DNA from: Woeseiaceae bacterium
Lineage (GTDB): Bacteria; Pseudomonadota; Gammaproteobacteria; Steroidobacterales; Woeseiaceae
Reading direction: 5' to 3'
Length of the DNA: 64,000 nt
NCBI GenBank assembly: GCA_021773095.1
Contig: JAJFKR010000028.1
Location: 154,905 to 218,904 of the forward strand
In this document: positions 1-8,165 of the stretch, in pieces
Numbering within the stretch: the first letter of the stretch is position 1
How the letters are laid out: the number at the start of each line of letters is the position of its first letter
Made by a program: the position numbers and the translations under genes
Notes under the pieces: model-generated
Told to the model about the DNA's origin: nothing
Seen by the model: the letters and a program-made list of their open reading frames with translations, nothing else
The model's database searches: none

Positions 1-404
1 ATACCGTAAACGCCACCAAGGCAGGCGTGTTTGAACTCCGGAACTTCACAACTGCGGGAGATCGGTATCTTGCCGCGTGCGACAAGCGCCTGGTCAACCA
101 TGCCTTTTACGATGATCGCACCCGCTGAATTATCGGTGCTCGACTCGGTGCCGAGTCCTAGGAACTTCACGCGGCCAGGATCGACATCGTACTGGTCGAT
201 CAGGCGGATAACAGCGTTAGCTGCCATCGTGTATACACTGTGATCTGGCCCACGAACACGGAAGCTGCGCCCGACAATTTCACGAATTTTCGGCCACTGA
301 TTATCTGTCCAGTCGCACCAATCTTCCAGCCACACGCGATACGGCGGGACGTAGGCCGCGAGACCGCTGATTCCGATTGGTTTTTTTTGCTTGGATTGAT
401 TCAT
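1..404 (-). CDS. HMG-CoA synthase-like ketoacyl synthase (partial, N-terminal 134 residues)
   Basis: The gene is cut by the left window edge and is absent from the ORF track. I translated it by hand from the ATG at 404. The N-terminus reads as a thiolase-fold condensing enzyme of the hydroxymethylglutaryl-CoA synthase type. GISGLAAYVPPYRV opens the first beta strand, a TESSTDNSAG segment holds the likely acid/base Glu (about residue 87), and FKHACLGG places the nucleophilic Cys near residue 128. Family members condense acetyl-CoA with acetoacetyl-CoA or with an acyl-carrier-bound substrate. A true mevalonate role cannot be told from a polyketide or other ACP-linked role with only this part. 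No stop codon interrupts the 134 codons seen. Upstream of the start lies a short gap before the next minus-strand gene. Confidence 0.8.
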   Translation of the reverse strand, partial: MNQSKQKKPIGISGLAAYVPPYRVWLEDWCDWTDNQWPKIREIVGRSFRVRGPDHSVYTMAANAVIRLIDQYDVDPGRVKFLGLGTESSTDNSAGAIIVKGMVDQALVARGKIPISRSCEVPEFKHACLGGVYG

Positions 405-461
405 AAATGGTGTCTGCTTAACCCGCCGATTCTAGTGTCCCCGGGCGTTTCGCTCAACTGT

Positions 462-968
462 TTATTCTACCGTGATGGTGATGGTTTCCGATATCAGAGG
501 TGGATCATGCGGGATGTGGAGATGATCGCCGAGCAACATCTGCAAAGTGTGCTCCCCCGGCGGTAACGTAATTTCGGTCGTGGTGCTGCCATCCCCGAAG
601 TGTACGTGGTATTCATCAGCCGGGATCGGCATCCCCATATCCGGCAATTCGGTATCGATCAGCAGGTGATGGTGTCCGGAATTGGGTTGGTCGTTGCCAG
701 CTTTGACGACATCCATGCCCGCGATGCCGAACTCGATATTGATCGGATTTGACACAGTGGCACCGTCCGCGGGCGTTATGAAAAACACACCGGCGCCATC
801 GGGCGATGCGGTTCGTGCCAGGGCAGCCGGTATATGGGCAGACTCGTCGCTCATCGCCTCGTCTGGCGTTGCATCCGTTTGCTCGGCCAAAGGTGCCTCG
901 GTGGGTTCCTGGCTACACGCGGCCAGAATAATAAAGGTGGTGCTCAAAACCAGAAGTCGTAATGTCAT
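462..968 (-). CDS. DUF4399-domain lipoprotein
   Basis: The protein has 168 residues and a lipoprotein signal: a hydrophobic stretch followed by the lipobox LAAC, with Cys at residue 18, so it should be lipid-anchored in the envelope. An acidic Glu/Asp/Thr-rich linker follows. The C-terminal ~110 residues match the DUF4399 pattern: GVFFITPADGATV, a GHHHLLID histidine cluster, and the LPPGEHTLQMLLGDHLHIPH segment near the end. The many histidines suggest metal binding, but this is inference and no function is established for the family. It lies 18 bases downstream of the DUF4286-DUF3667 gene on the same strand and may be cotranscribed. Confidence 0.85.
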   Translation of the reverse strand: MTLRLLVLSTTFIILAACSQEPTEAPLAEQTDATPDEAMSDESAHIPAALARTASPDGAGVFFITPADGATVSNPINIEFGIAGMDVVKAGNDQPNSGHHHLLIDTELPDMGMPIPADEYHVHFGDGSTTTEITLPPGEHTLQMLLGDHLHIPHDPPLISETITITVE

Positions 969-986
969 TGTCTAATCCTCATATTG

Positions 987-2231
987 TCAGGCGGATAGCA
1001 GGGCGACAAAAACCACGCCGACCATCGTGAGTGTGGCGCCAGCGAAATAGGCCATCGATAACATCGCATACTTCGGTAATGTAACAAGATGTGCCTGGCC
1101 GTAAACGTGGCGCATGGCTTTGTATAAATACACGGGTATATAAAACGACGCCACGACCAGGACGAGCGTGCTGATGCTGTCAACAGTGCCGTCCTCCGGC
1201 CCGAGCAGGCCCGTCGCGCGCGAAAAAAGAATTTGCAGAATCAGCATCAGGAAGAAAAACGCGTGAAAATGCACAAAAAACAGCAGGTGCTCGACGAAAT
1301 AACGTCGCGATAACGGATACAGGACCTTTAGTACCAGCGCCATGAAAGGCAGAAGTACGATAAGTGCGACGGGAATATTATCCAGCATCGCGCCGGCAAA
1401 GTTATCGATGCCCCGAGCCTTGTTGCGCTCGCAAATTTGCCTGACCCGATCATCCGGGAAGCGCTTCTTTACCCATTCCGGTAAGTCTTCCTCGTCAGCA
1501 ATTGACGCGGTCTCGCAGTTCTCGAACAGGTTGTTGTCGTCGTCGGATTCGTTTGTCTCTTCGCCGCTTGTTTGTTGTGGTTCGGGCTCGAAAAACAGGC
1601 CGAGCTCATCCTGAGGATCGAAGAACGCCACCACGAAGAAAATGACACTGAGAACCAGATAGGTGCGAAACGGCGGCATGTAGCGTGCGCGCCGGCCCTC
1701 AAGATAGTCACGCGTCAGTTGCCCCGGCCTGGTCAGCAACGGCAGCACGGTACGCCATAGTCGTGAGTCGAGTTCCAACAAGTCGCCGAAAGCTTCTCTC
1801 AGGAGCTGCCAGATGCTAATCAGCCGAGTCCGCGATCGTTGACCGCAATGACCGCAATACTGCCCACGAAGGTGAGTGCCGCAGTTCAGGCAAGTGGGGC
1901 TTTCGCCCGGGGTCAGTTCAAGCGAATGGTCGGCACGCAGTGTCCGGCTCTCGATTGATACCTGACTGCCAAACCGCTCCAAAGCCTCGGCTTCGACATC
2001 CGAAAAGTAGCCATCCAGAAGCTCATCCAGCGAATTGTCATCAAGGGCCTGAAACAGGCAGGATCGGACCGCGCCGCCTTCAATCTCGGATTCGAAAACA
2101 CGGGCACTATCGATGCCGTCAAGCTGCAGCGAGGCGCGTGCTTTGTCCTGGAGCCAGCTATCGACATCTGAAAGAACTTCGTCAGTTGCGACGAAGTTCA
2201 TTTCATACAGGGGGCTGGCGTAGTTGGTCAT
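987..2231 (-). CDS. DUF4286-DUF3667 fusion membrane protein with zinc ribbon
   Basis: The protein has 414 residues and three parts. Residues 1-100 (YEMNFVATDEVLSDVDSWLQ and following) resemble the small ferredoxin-fold DUF4286 domain, which is usually a stand-alone protein of about 100 residues. Residues 112-132 form a zinc ribbon with paired cysteines CLNCG..CGHCG (Cys114, 117, 126, 129). The rest matches DUF3667: the LEGRRARYMPPFRTYLVLSVIFF segment and several membrane helices towards the C-terminus. Between helices there is an acidic Glu/Asp-rich stretch. It starts 17 bases after the fadE stop, so it is probably in that transcript. The function is unknown, and the fusion is the notable point. 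Confidence 0.75.
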   Translation of the reverse strand: MTNYASPLYEMNFVATDEVLSDVDSWLQDKARASLQLDGIDSARVFESEIEGGAVRSCLFQALDDNSLDELLDGYFSDVEAEALERFGSQVSIESRTLRADHSLELTPGESPTCLNCGTHLRGQYCGHCGQRSRTRLISIWQLLREAFGDLLELDSRLWRTVLPLLTRPGQLTRDYLEGRRARYMPPFRTYLVLSVIFFVVAFFDPQDELGLFFEPEPQQTSGEETNESDDDNNLFENCETASIADEEDLPEWVKKRFPDDRVRQICERNKARGIDNFAGAMLDNIPVALIVLLPFMALVLKVLYPLSRRYFVEHLLFFVHFHAFFFLMLILQILFSRATGLLGPEDGTVDSISTLVLVVASFYIPVYLYKAMRHVYGQAHLVTLPKYAMLSMAYFAGATLTMVGVVFVALLSA

Positions 2232-2248
2232 GTCTTACCGCCGCGCGA

Positions 2249-4786
2249 TCAGGCCTTCTTGCTGCTCTTGGAAGCCTTCCTGGTAGCTTTTTTCCGGGTG
2301 GCGGCTTTCTTCGTCTTCTTCTTTGCGGGCAGCGGCTTTTTTGCCGGATTGCGAACAAGCTCATCCGCCGCGAAATCGTCCACGTTGAGTAGCGCGAGGA
2401 CTTTCTCATGGTATGAGCGCATGTTGCGCGCTTCGGCTTTGCTGATGACCTGGGCTTTCTCCGCTTCGGGAATTTGATTGCCCAGGTAATCTGACGACAA
2501 GAGACCTTCCTTGCGAGCTTGTCGCAAGCGCCTCTCTATCGGTTCGTATTCCCTGGCAAGTTCCAGTGCCTCCTGTAGCAAGCCGAACGGATTACCAGGT
2601 TCGATGGTTGTATACGCCAGCTGGCTCAATCGCTCACGGGATTCGCCCGGTGTCGTAATAAGATCGACTACCTTGCCCGATATTTCGTCGGACGGTGCAG
2701 AGTAAGTCCTGCCGCGCGGGAATATGAATACGCGTAACAGCGCCGCGACCCAACGATTGGGGAAATTGCGGAGGAATGAATGCAATGCTTCCTGTGCCCG
2801 ATACATCAAGGTCCGCACCGACCATTCAACCAGCGGTAAATCGGTTGCCCGACGTCCCTGATCCTCGAAATGCTTGAGCACTGTCGAAGCCAGGTACATC
2901 GAGCTCAGAATGTCGCCGAGGCGTGCGGAGAGCAGTTCACGCTTTTTAAGATCGCCGCCCAGCGTAAGCATCGCAAAGTCAGACGCCAGTGCGAACGCGG
3001 CACTGTAACGATTGATGTTCTGGTAGTAACGTCTCGTCGGCGTATTGAGTGGCACACGACTGAACTTGGCGTGCGTCAGCGCAAGGAAAAATGATCGAGC
3101 CATATTACTGATCGCGTAACCGACATGGCCGAACAATGCGTCATCGAATTCGATCAGACCACGATCCTGGTCAACATCGCCTGCTGCCTGCAATTCTCTC
3201 AATACAAAAGGATGACAACGGATCGCACCCTGGCCATAAATGATCAGGCTGCGAGTGAGAATATTTGCACCTTCAACCGTAATGGCAATCGGAGTTGCCA
3301 TGAACGCTCGGCCCAGATAATTGTTGGGCCCCAACATGACACCCTTGCCGCCATGAATATCCATAGCATCGTTTGCGACCTTGCGAGCGAATTCGGTGCA
3401 GTGGTATTTCAGGATCGCTGAGGGTACGGCTGGTTTTTCCCCCTGGTCTATTGCGCCGGCGGTGACGGCGACCGCCGCATTCATAATGTATGTGTGGCCG
3501 GCGATGCGCGTGAGGGCTTCCCCGACCCCTTCAAAATTGGCGATCGATGTATTGAATTGTTTGCGTATGATGGCATAGGCACCGGACGCGTAACTCGCCG
3601 ATTGTCCGCCACCTGAAGAAGTCGATGGCAATGTAATGGCGCGACCGACTGCCAGTAATTCGACCAGCATCTTCCAGCCCTTGCCGGCCATCTCGGGGCC
3701 ACCGATGATGAAGTCGAGTGGCACGAATACGTCCTTGCCCGATGTCGGTCCGTTTTGGAATGCGATGGTCAGCGGGTAATGGCGGCGCCCCACCTCAACA
3801 CCCTTTATGTCCGTCGGGATTAGCGCGGCGGTTATGCCGTGCTCATCTTTATCGCCGATAAGATGGTCCGGGTCATACAGTTTGAAGGCGAGGCCGAGCA
3901 CAGTCGCGACCGGCGCCAGCGTGATATAGCGCTTGTTCCAGTTGAGGCGAATTCCTGTAATGGTTTTGCCCTTCCATTTGCCCTTGCAGACGATACCGCT
4001 GTCGATCAATGCCGCAGCGTCCGACCCGGCTTGCGGTGATGTCAGCGCGAAGCAGGGGATTTCGGTGCCCGCGGCCAGACCCGGAAGATAATGTTGTTTT
4101 TGTTCTTCGGTACCGTAGTGCAGCAACAATTCTGCCGGGCCCAGAGAGTTCGGTACGCCTATCGTCGATGAGGCAGTTGGACTGCGGCTCGCAAGCTTCG
4201 TAATGACGGCCGCGTTCGCGTAGGCGGAAAATTCCAGTCCACCATATTGCTTGGGAATAATCATCGCGAAGAAGCGTTTCTCGATAATGTAGTCCCAGGC
4301 CTGCTGCGGCAAATCTGCACGTACGTGGCAAATCTCCCAGTCATCGAGCATCTGGCAGAGTTCCTCACAGGGGCCGTCGAGAAACGCCTGTTCTTCATCA
4401 GACAGTTTTGGTGCCGGATAGGACATCAGGCGGTCCCATTCAGGCATCCCGGAAAACAGTTCGCCATCCCACCAGACGCTACCGGCCTCAAGTGCCTCAC
4501 GTTCGGTATCTGACATGGACGGCAGCATGTTGCGATAAATGGCCAGCAGCGGTTTGGTGAGTTTTTCACGCCTGAACTCGATCAGGTTCGGAATGACCAT
4601 GACACCGAATGCAGCCAGCAGCGTTAACTTCCAGAGCCAGTGGCCCTCGCCAAGGAAAACGTAGGCCGCCACAGCAATTCCAGAGGCGACAGTTGATGTG
4701 AGAAGATCAATTCGCCGGTAGGCGAGAAAAAGTCCGCCGCCAAAAAGCAATACGAACCAAAATAACCCTACGGTGAATCCAGACAA
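2249..4786 (-). CDS. fadE: FadE-type acyl-CoA dehydrogenase
   Basis: The protein has 845 residues, close to the 814 of the E. coli enzyme. FadE catalyses the first, FAD-dependent oxidation step of fatty acid beta-oxidation at the inner membrane. Hydrophobic segments fill the first 70 residues, followed by the acyl-CoA dehydrogenase N-terminal, middle and C-terminal domains (ALTSPQAGSDAA, WNKRYITLAPVA, MDIHGGKGVMLGPNNYLGRA). A FadE-specific C-terminal DUF1974 region includes FPRGRTYSAPSD. The last ~30 residues form a Lys/Ala-rich tail (KKKTKKAATRKKATRK) that the E. coli enzyme lacks. It resembles histone-like tails and may contact membrane or nucleic acid (inference). I saw no FadR site upstream. 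Confidence 0.93.
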   Translation of the reverse strand: MSGFTVGLFWFVLLFGGGLFLAYRRIDLLTSTVASGIAVAAYVFLGEGHWLWKLTLLAAFGVMVIPNLIEFRREKLTKPLLAIYRNMLPSMSDTEREALEAGSVWWDGELFSGMPEWDRLMSYPAPKLSDEEQAFLDGPCEELCQMLDDWEICHVRADLPQQAWDYIIEKRFFAMIIPKQYGGLEFSAYANAAVITKLASRSPTASSTIGVPNSLGPAELLLHYGTEEQKQHYLPGLAAGTEIPCFALTSPQAGSDAAALIDSGIVCKGKWKGKTITGIRLNWNKRYITLAPVATVLGLAFKLYDPDHLIGDKDEHGITAALIPTDIKGVEVGRRHYPLTIAFQNGPTSGKDVFVPLDFIIGGPEMAGKGWKMLVELLAVGRAITLPSTSSGGGQSASYASGAYAIIRKQFNTSIANFEGVGEALTRIAGHTYIMNAAVAVTAGAIDQGEKPAVPSAILKYHCTEFARKVANDAMDIHGGKGVMLGPNNYLGRAFMATPIAITVEGANILTRSLIIYGQGAIRCHPFVLRELQAAGDVDQDRGLIEFDDALFGHVGYAISNMARSFFLALTHAKFSRVPLNTPTRRYYQNINRYSAAFALASDFAMLTLGGDLKKRELLSARLGDILSSMYLASTVLKHFEDQGRRATDLPLVEWSVRTLMYRAQEALHSFLRNFPNRWVAALLRVFIFPRGRTYSAPSDEISGKVVDLITTPGESRERLSQLAYTTIEPGNPFGLLQEALELAREYEPIERRLRQARKEGLLSSDYLGNQIPEAEKAQVISKAEARNMRSYHEKVLALLNVDDFAADELVRNPAKKPLPAKKKTKKAATRKKATRKASKSSKKA

Positions 4787-4853
4787 GTCTTAACCCTCTT
4801 TCATTTAGATGGCCGCGCGAAAGACCGCGTAAGCACTCATTTTATAGCAGTTC

Positions 4854-5831
4854 CTATAACAGTTCTTCTATCGCGGCGCGTTCTTCACGGAGCTCGGCCT
4901 CCGTCGCGTCCATCCGTCCGCGACTAAAGTCATTAATCGCAAGCCCCTGAACGATTTCATATTGACCACCGCTGCAACGGACCGGATAGGAGTAGATGAT
5001 ACCGGGCTCTACGCCATAACTGCCATCGGCGGGTATGGCCATGCTCACCCAGTCGCCATCGGCGGTGCCCAGAGCCCAGTCATGCATGTGGTCAATAGCG
5101 GCAGACGCGGCAGATGCCGCCGATGATGCGCCGCGTGCTGCGATAATCGCGGCACCACGTTGTTGCACAACCGGTATGAATTCTTCCGCAAGCCATTCCT
5201 GGGTCACAAGGTCCGTTGCCTTGTTGCCAGAGACGCTCGCGTTGCTCACGTCAGGGTACTGCGTCGCGGAGTGATTGCCCCAGATTGTCATGCAGGTGAT
5301 GTCATTAACGTGGCTGTCGGTTCTGGTCGCAAGTTGCGCCATCGCCCGATTGTGGTCGAGGCGAGTCATCGCAGTGAAATTGCCGGCATCAATATCCGGT
5401 GCATTGCTACTGGCGATCAGTGCGTTGGTGTTGGCGGGATTGCCGACGACGAGCACTTTGATGTCACGGCTGGCGTGATCATTCATCGCTTTACCCTGTA
5501 CCGAGAAAATCGCTGCGTTAGCTTCAAGTAGATCCTTGCGTTCCATACCCGGTCCCCGCGGGCGAGCGCCGACGAGTAATGCGTAGTCGCTGTCTTTGAA
5601 AGCAACGTTTGGATCGTCAGTACCTGAAATGCCAGCCAGAGTGCTGAATGCGCAATCGTCGAGTTCCATTATGACACCTTGCAATGCAGGCAAAGCGGGT
5701 GGAATTTCGAGCATCTGCAATATTACGGGCTGGTCCTGGCCGAGCATCTGACCAGAGGCGATGCGGAATGCCAGCTGATAGCCGATTTGGCCAGCAGCAC
5801 CAGTGATGGTGACGCGAACGGGTGCTTTCAT
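4854..5831 (-). CDS. mdh: Malate dehydrogenase (NAD-dependent)
   Basis: The protein has 325 residues from the ATG at 5831, which has CAGGAAC as ribosome binding site. The longer ORF in the track adds about 89 low-complexity residues that fit no family. It interconverts malate and oxaloacetate in the TCA cycle. Visible motifs are the NAD-binding [11 protein letters not shown] (about 10-20), substrate-binding arginines in [25 protein letters not shown], the Asp of RLDHNRA (160) and the catalytic His of [11 protein letters not shown] (187). The sequence is of the MDH group found in Xanthomonas, not the E. coli group. It stands alone between fadE and the sigma-factor unit. Confidence 0.95.
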   Translation of the reverse strand: MKAPVRVTITGAAGQIGYQLAFRIASGQMLGQDQPVILQMLEIPPALPALQGVIMELDDCAFSTLAGISGTDDPNVAFKDSDYALLVGARPRGPGMERKDLLEANAAIFSVQGKAMNDHASRDIKVLVVGNPANTNALIASSNAPDIDAGNFTAMTRLDHNRAMAQLATRTDSHVNDITCMTIWGNHSATQYPDVSNASVSGNKATDLVTQEWLAEEFIPVVQQRGAAIIAARGASSAASAASAAIDHMHDWALGTADGDWVSMAIPADGSYGVEPGIIYSYPVRCSGGQYEIVQGLAINDFSRGRMDATEAELREERAAIEELL

Positions 5832-5928
5832 CGTAGTAGTTCCTGCGCGTGATTTTCTGTGTTTAGGGGTCGGCGATTTTAGCACCGGCCGCCGCTTCAG
5901 ACACTGGTGTTGACTACTTATTCGACGC

Positions 5929-6630
5929 CTAGTTTGCCGATTCGGCCGGGTATTTGAGAATAAATGCCTCGTATTCACGGTCGGCGTCCAGGACGGCCCC
6001 CGATTCACGCAGTTTGGCGATACATTCCATCCAGCTTGCCGCCGATTGCCGTGCCTCTGCATCGCAGGCAGACGCAGAGTCAGACTCTTTTTTCTCAAGT
6101 GAAGCCGCCGTGGGGGACACGGGTTCTGTGGTGACCTGTCGTTCTAAAGCGGGTCGAATCGAGTTGTCCGGGCCTGAGTCCGGCTGATCCGTGGCGAGCG
6201 CATCAGCGGCAAGCTTTCTCGCGGCGGGTCTGGCGGCGGCAGGCGACGATGCAGCAAATGAGTTGTGCTTACCCTTGGCTTCGCTTTTCATCGGGCTGGC
6301 ATCTTCGAGAATCATTTCTTCAAGGACCGCACCTGTCGGGGCAAATTCATCTCGGATCGACTCACCCACCGGTGCGATGTCTATCGCTATGGGCGTTGTT
6401 GGTACCTCGGAATACTCAATTACGATGGCCAAACTGAGCGCGATTGTTGCCGCCCAGGCGACGGGCTTCATCCATGCTGCGAACAACAATCCTTTTTTGC
6501 CGCCTTCCCGGCCGGCCGCCATACGCAGAACGCTCTGATTCAGATGCTCGGGAGTTTTCGGCGCGGAAAGCTCACGATACGTATCGGACACGAGTTCGTC
6601 CGTGTCCGCTTTGTCTCGTTCACTAGTCAT
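5929..6630 (-). CDS. Putative anti-sigma-like single-pass membrane protein
   Basis: The protein has 233 residues and overlaps the upstream sigma factor gene by 4 bases (ATGA type), which implies translational coupling. A cytoplasmic N-terminal ~50 residues precedes one transmembrane helix ([15 protein letters not shown], about 58-72). A Pro/Ala/Glu-rich low-complexity stretch follows, then a conserved-looking C-terminal helix pair, [21 protein letters not shown]...KYP. That W..I..LR..G....A...F...YP pattern recurs in membrane partners of ECF sigma factors. No zinc-binding HxxxCxxC motif is present, so it is not a classical ZAS anti-sigma factor. The role as sigma regulator rests on gene position and topology. 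Confidence 0.6.
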   Translation of the reverse strand: MTSERDKADTDELVSDTYRELSAPKTPEHLNQSVLRMAAGREGGKKGLLFAAWMKPVAWAATIALSLAIVIEYSEVPTTPIAIDIAPVGESIRDEFAPTGAVLEEMILEDASPMKSEAKGKHNSFAASSPAAARPAARKLAADALATDQPDSGPDNSIRPALERQVTTEPVSPTAASLEKKESDSASACDAEARQSAASWMECIAKLRESGAVLDADREYEAFILKYPAESAN

Positions 6631-7265
6631 TGTGGCTCCTCGATGGCGGCACGGAGTTTGTTGACGGCATAACGCAGACGGCTCTTGGCTGTTTCGCGGT
6701 TGCTGCCCGTTACCGAAGCTATCTGATCAATAGTGAGCCCTGCTTCTTCGTACAACAAAAACGCGTCGCGTTGTTCGTCGGGCAAATCCCGTAGCGCAAG
6801 TGTCAGGCGTTCTTTAGCCAGGCTGCGTTCTGTAATCGTGTCCGGCGATTCCGATGTATCGGCGTGAAACCCGGGCTCGAATTCCACGTTATTGGAATGG
6901 CGTTTGTTGCGGCGCACGTGGTCGATAAAGCAATTATGAGCGACCCGGTACATGAAGGTAGTGAATTTGGCGGTTGCGCGATATTTAGAGCGCGCCTTGA
7001 TGATCTTGCCCCATACATCCTGAAAGATATCCTCAGCCGTCGCCTGATGCCGGCACAGCCTGAGCAAATAGCGATACAACGCGTCATTGTGACGCTTGTA
7101 CAGCGTTTCGAAAGCGGCCGTGTCGCCGTCCTTGTATCTGAGCATCAGTGCGCTGTCTTCAGGTATGTGCTCCATCGGGTGAGCATAGGCGAGCGGAGCC
7201 GCGCTGCAAAGGCCCGCGGAGGCCGTTGCCAGCTTGTGTGCCATGGTTTCGATGCTCGCAACCAT
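6627..7265 (-). CDS. ECF-type sigma-70 family RNA polymerase sigma factor
   Basis: I take the ATG at 7265, which has GGGGA six bases upstream, giving 212 residues. The track ORF is longer and a start at 7175 lacks a ribosome site. Region 2 is LYKRHNDALYRYLLRLCRHQATAEDIFQDVWGKI with FTTFMYRVAHNCFIDHVRR. Region 4 is LRDLPDEQRDAFLLYEEAGLTIDQIAS with the helix-turn-helix SNRETAKSRLRYAVNKLR. The ~45 residues before region 2 are unusual and Ala-rich (ATASAGLCSAAPLAYAHP), somewhat like a signal peptide. They may be an N-terminal extension or mark a later true start. The gene is divergent from the palindrome-controlled ABC locus. Confidence 0.85.
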   Translation of the reverse strand: MVASIETMAHKLATASAGLCSAAPLAYAHPMEHIPEDSALMLRYKDGDTAAFETLYKRHNDALYRYLLRLCRHQATAEDIFQDVWGKIIKARSKYRATAKFTTFMYRVAHNCFIDHVRRNKRHSNNVEFEPGFHADTSESPDTITERSLAKERLTLALRDLPDEQRDAFLLYEEAGLTIDQIASVTGSNRETAKSRLRYAVNKLRAAIEEPQ

Positions 7266-7341
7266 TAGAAATCCCCGGTAATGATGCTTGTATAAACGAC
7301 GGGCAGGGCAGTCACGGGTTAGAAAATTCTGTAGAAAAGGC

Positions 7342-7369
7342 TTGCAATCAGCCAATCTAGTGTTATAGT
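7342..7369 (+). promoter_or_regulatory. Sigma-70 promoter of the small-exported-protein/YtrA locus
   Basis: TTGCAA (7342-7347), a 16-base spacer and TATAGT (7364-7369) precede the start codon at 7421. The -10 hexamer lies inside the left arm of the palindrome at 7360-7381, the arrangement expected for repression by steric blocking. The same geometry recurs at 49643-49670. Confidence 0.65.
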
Positions 7370-7381
7370 CAACTATAACAC
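7360..7381. promoter_or_regulatory. Perfect palindromic operator (YtrA-type GntR candidate)
   Basis: GTGTTATAGT-CA-ACTATAACAC is a perfect inverted repeat with 10-base arms and a 2-base centre. It overlaps the promoter -10 and lies between divergent genes. A YtrA-type GntR gene sits 390 bases downstream, and members of that subfamily usually autoregulate through such palindromes. A near-copy heads the RND operon at 49631-49652. Confidence 0.7.
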
Positions 7382-7420
7382 CCACTCACTATGAGGCCGG
7401 GATCGTTCCGGGAGAAGAAA

Positions 7421-7672
7421 ATGTCCAAACCAACCGTACATTTTGGCGACTATGTCAGCCTGGCCGTAATGCTGCTGATGTTTGTGGCGTTGGTGGCCGG
7501 ACAGGCAGGTGCGAGTAGCCATGCGAATGACGAGGCAATGCCTGTTAGCCCGATAGCCGTCGAAGACAGTCGATTGCATCTCGATCTTGATGGCCACCTG
7601 AGCGACAAGGCACTGAAAATCAGTATCGCTATTGTCAAAGATTTGCGTCATTTCCGTGGCGAAGACGAGTAA
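7421..7672 (+). CDS. Small exported protein of unknown function
   Basis: The protein has 83 residues from the ATG at 7421, which has GGGAGAAGAAA immediately upstream. The track start at 7391 lacks such a site. The N-terminus carries a hydrophobic segment (LAVMLLMFVALVAGQAGAS, about 14-32) that reads as a signal peptide with an AGAS cleavage region. The mature part is about 50 residues with a hydrophilic, charged C-terminus (KISIAIVKDLRHFRGEDE). I do not recognise the family. It is the first gene after the palindromic operator and is followed at once by a strong terminator. Most transcripts may therefore contain only this gene, with readthrough into the GntR/ABC genes. Confidence 0.65.
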   Translation: MSKPTVHFGDYVSLAVMLLMFVALVAGQAGASSHANDEAMPVSPIAVEDSRLHLDLDGHLSDKALKISIAIVKDLRHFRGEDE

Positions 7673-7690
7673 AGTAGCGACGGAATCTTC

Positions 7691-7725
7691 GCGCCGGTCC
7701 GGTTTAAACGGACCGGCGCCTTTTT
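7691..7725 (+). terminator. Rho-independent terminator after the small exported protein gene
   Basis: GCGCCGGTCCG-GTTTAAA-CGGACCGGCGC forms a perfect 11-bp stem followed by CTTTTT. It separates the small exported gene from the GntR/ABC genes, though readthrough is possible. Confidence 0.92.
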
Positions 7726-7772
7726 ACGTGCTCAAGCGCGCCTATCCTGTGAATACAGGGGAAATATAGAGA

Positions 7773-8165
7773 ATGGATCCGAAGTGGAATGAAGATCAGC
7801 CGATTTATCGGCAGTTGCGAGACCGGGTCGTTGCAATGATTCTGGAGGAGGTGCTGGTTGAAGGCGACGCATTGCCCTCGGTCAGAAACGTTGCCGCCGA
7901 ATACCGACTGAATCCGCTCACGGTACTCAAGGGCTACCAGGAACTGGTAGACGAAGGGCTGGTTGAGAAAAAACGCGGCAGGGGAATGTTCGTCAATGAA
8001 GGCGCGCGAATCATGCTTCTCAAGGCCGAGCGAGAACGGTTTCTCGAAAAAGAATGGCCTGCGGTCGTCGCAACCATAGTGCGTCTGAAGCTGAACGCAG
8101 CAGATTTACTGAAGCAAGCGGAATCAATTAATTCGAAGAAGGATTCTGGAGGGGAGAATGACTAG
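7773..8165 (+). CDS. GntR-family transcriptional regulator, YtrA subfamily
   Basis: The protein has 130 residues, typical of the short YtrA group. These have a winged helix-turn-helix and only a short helical dimerisation tail, with no ligand-binding domain. The winged helix covers residues about 9-75: [18 protein letters not shown], the [28 protein letters not shown] recognition region and the wing KKRGRGMFV. It overlaps the next gene, an ABC ATPase, by 8 bases. That gene pair is the standard YtrA arrangement, in which the regulator represses its own transporter until envelope-active compounds appear. The palindrome at 7360 is the obvious candidate operator, and the copy at 49631 suggests a second target. 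Confidence 0.92.
   Translation: MDPKWNEDQPIYRQLRDRVVAMILEEVLVEGDALPSVRNVAAEYRLNPLTVLKGYQELVDEGLVEKKRGRGMFVNEGARIMLLKAERERFLEKEWPAVVATIVRLKLNAADLLKQAESINSKKDSGGEND

Noticed and set aside
31-566. Plus-strand ORFs of 70 and 108 residues at the left edge
   Set aside because: They are shadows of the partial HMG-CoA-synthase-like gene on the minus strand, which has catalytic motifs.
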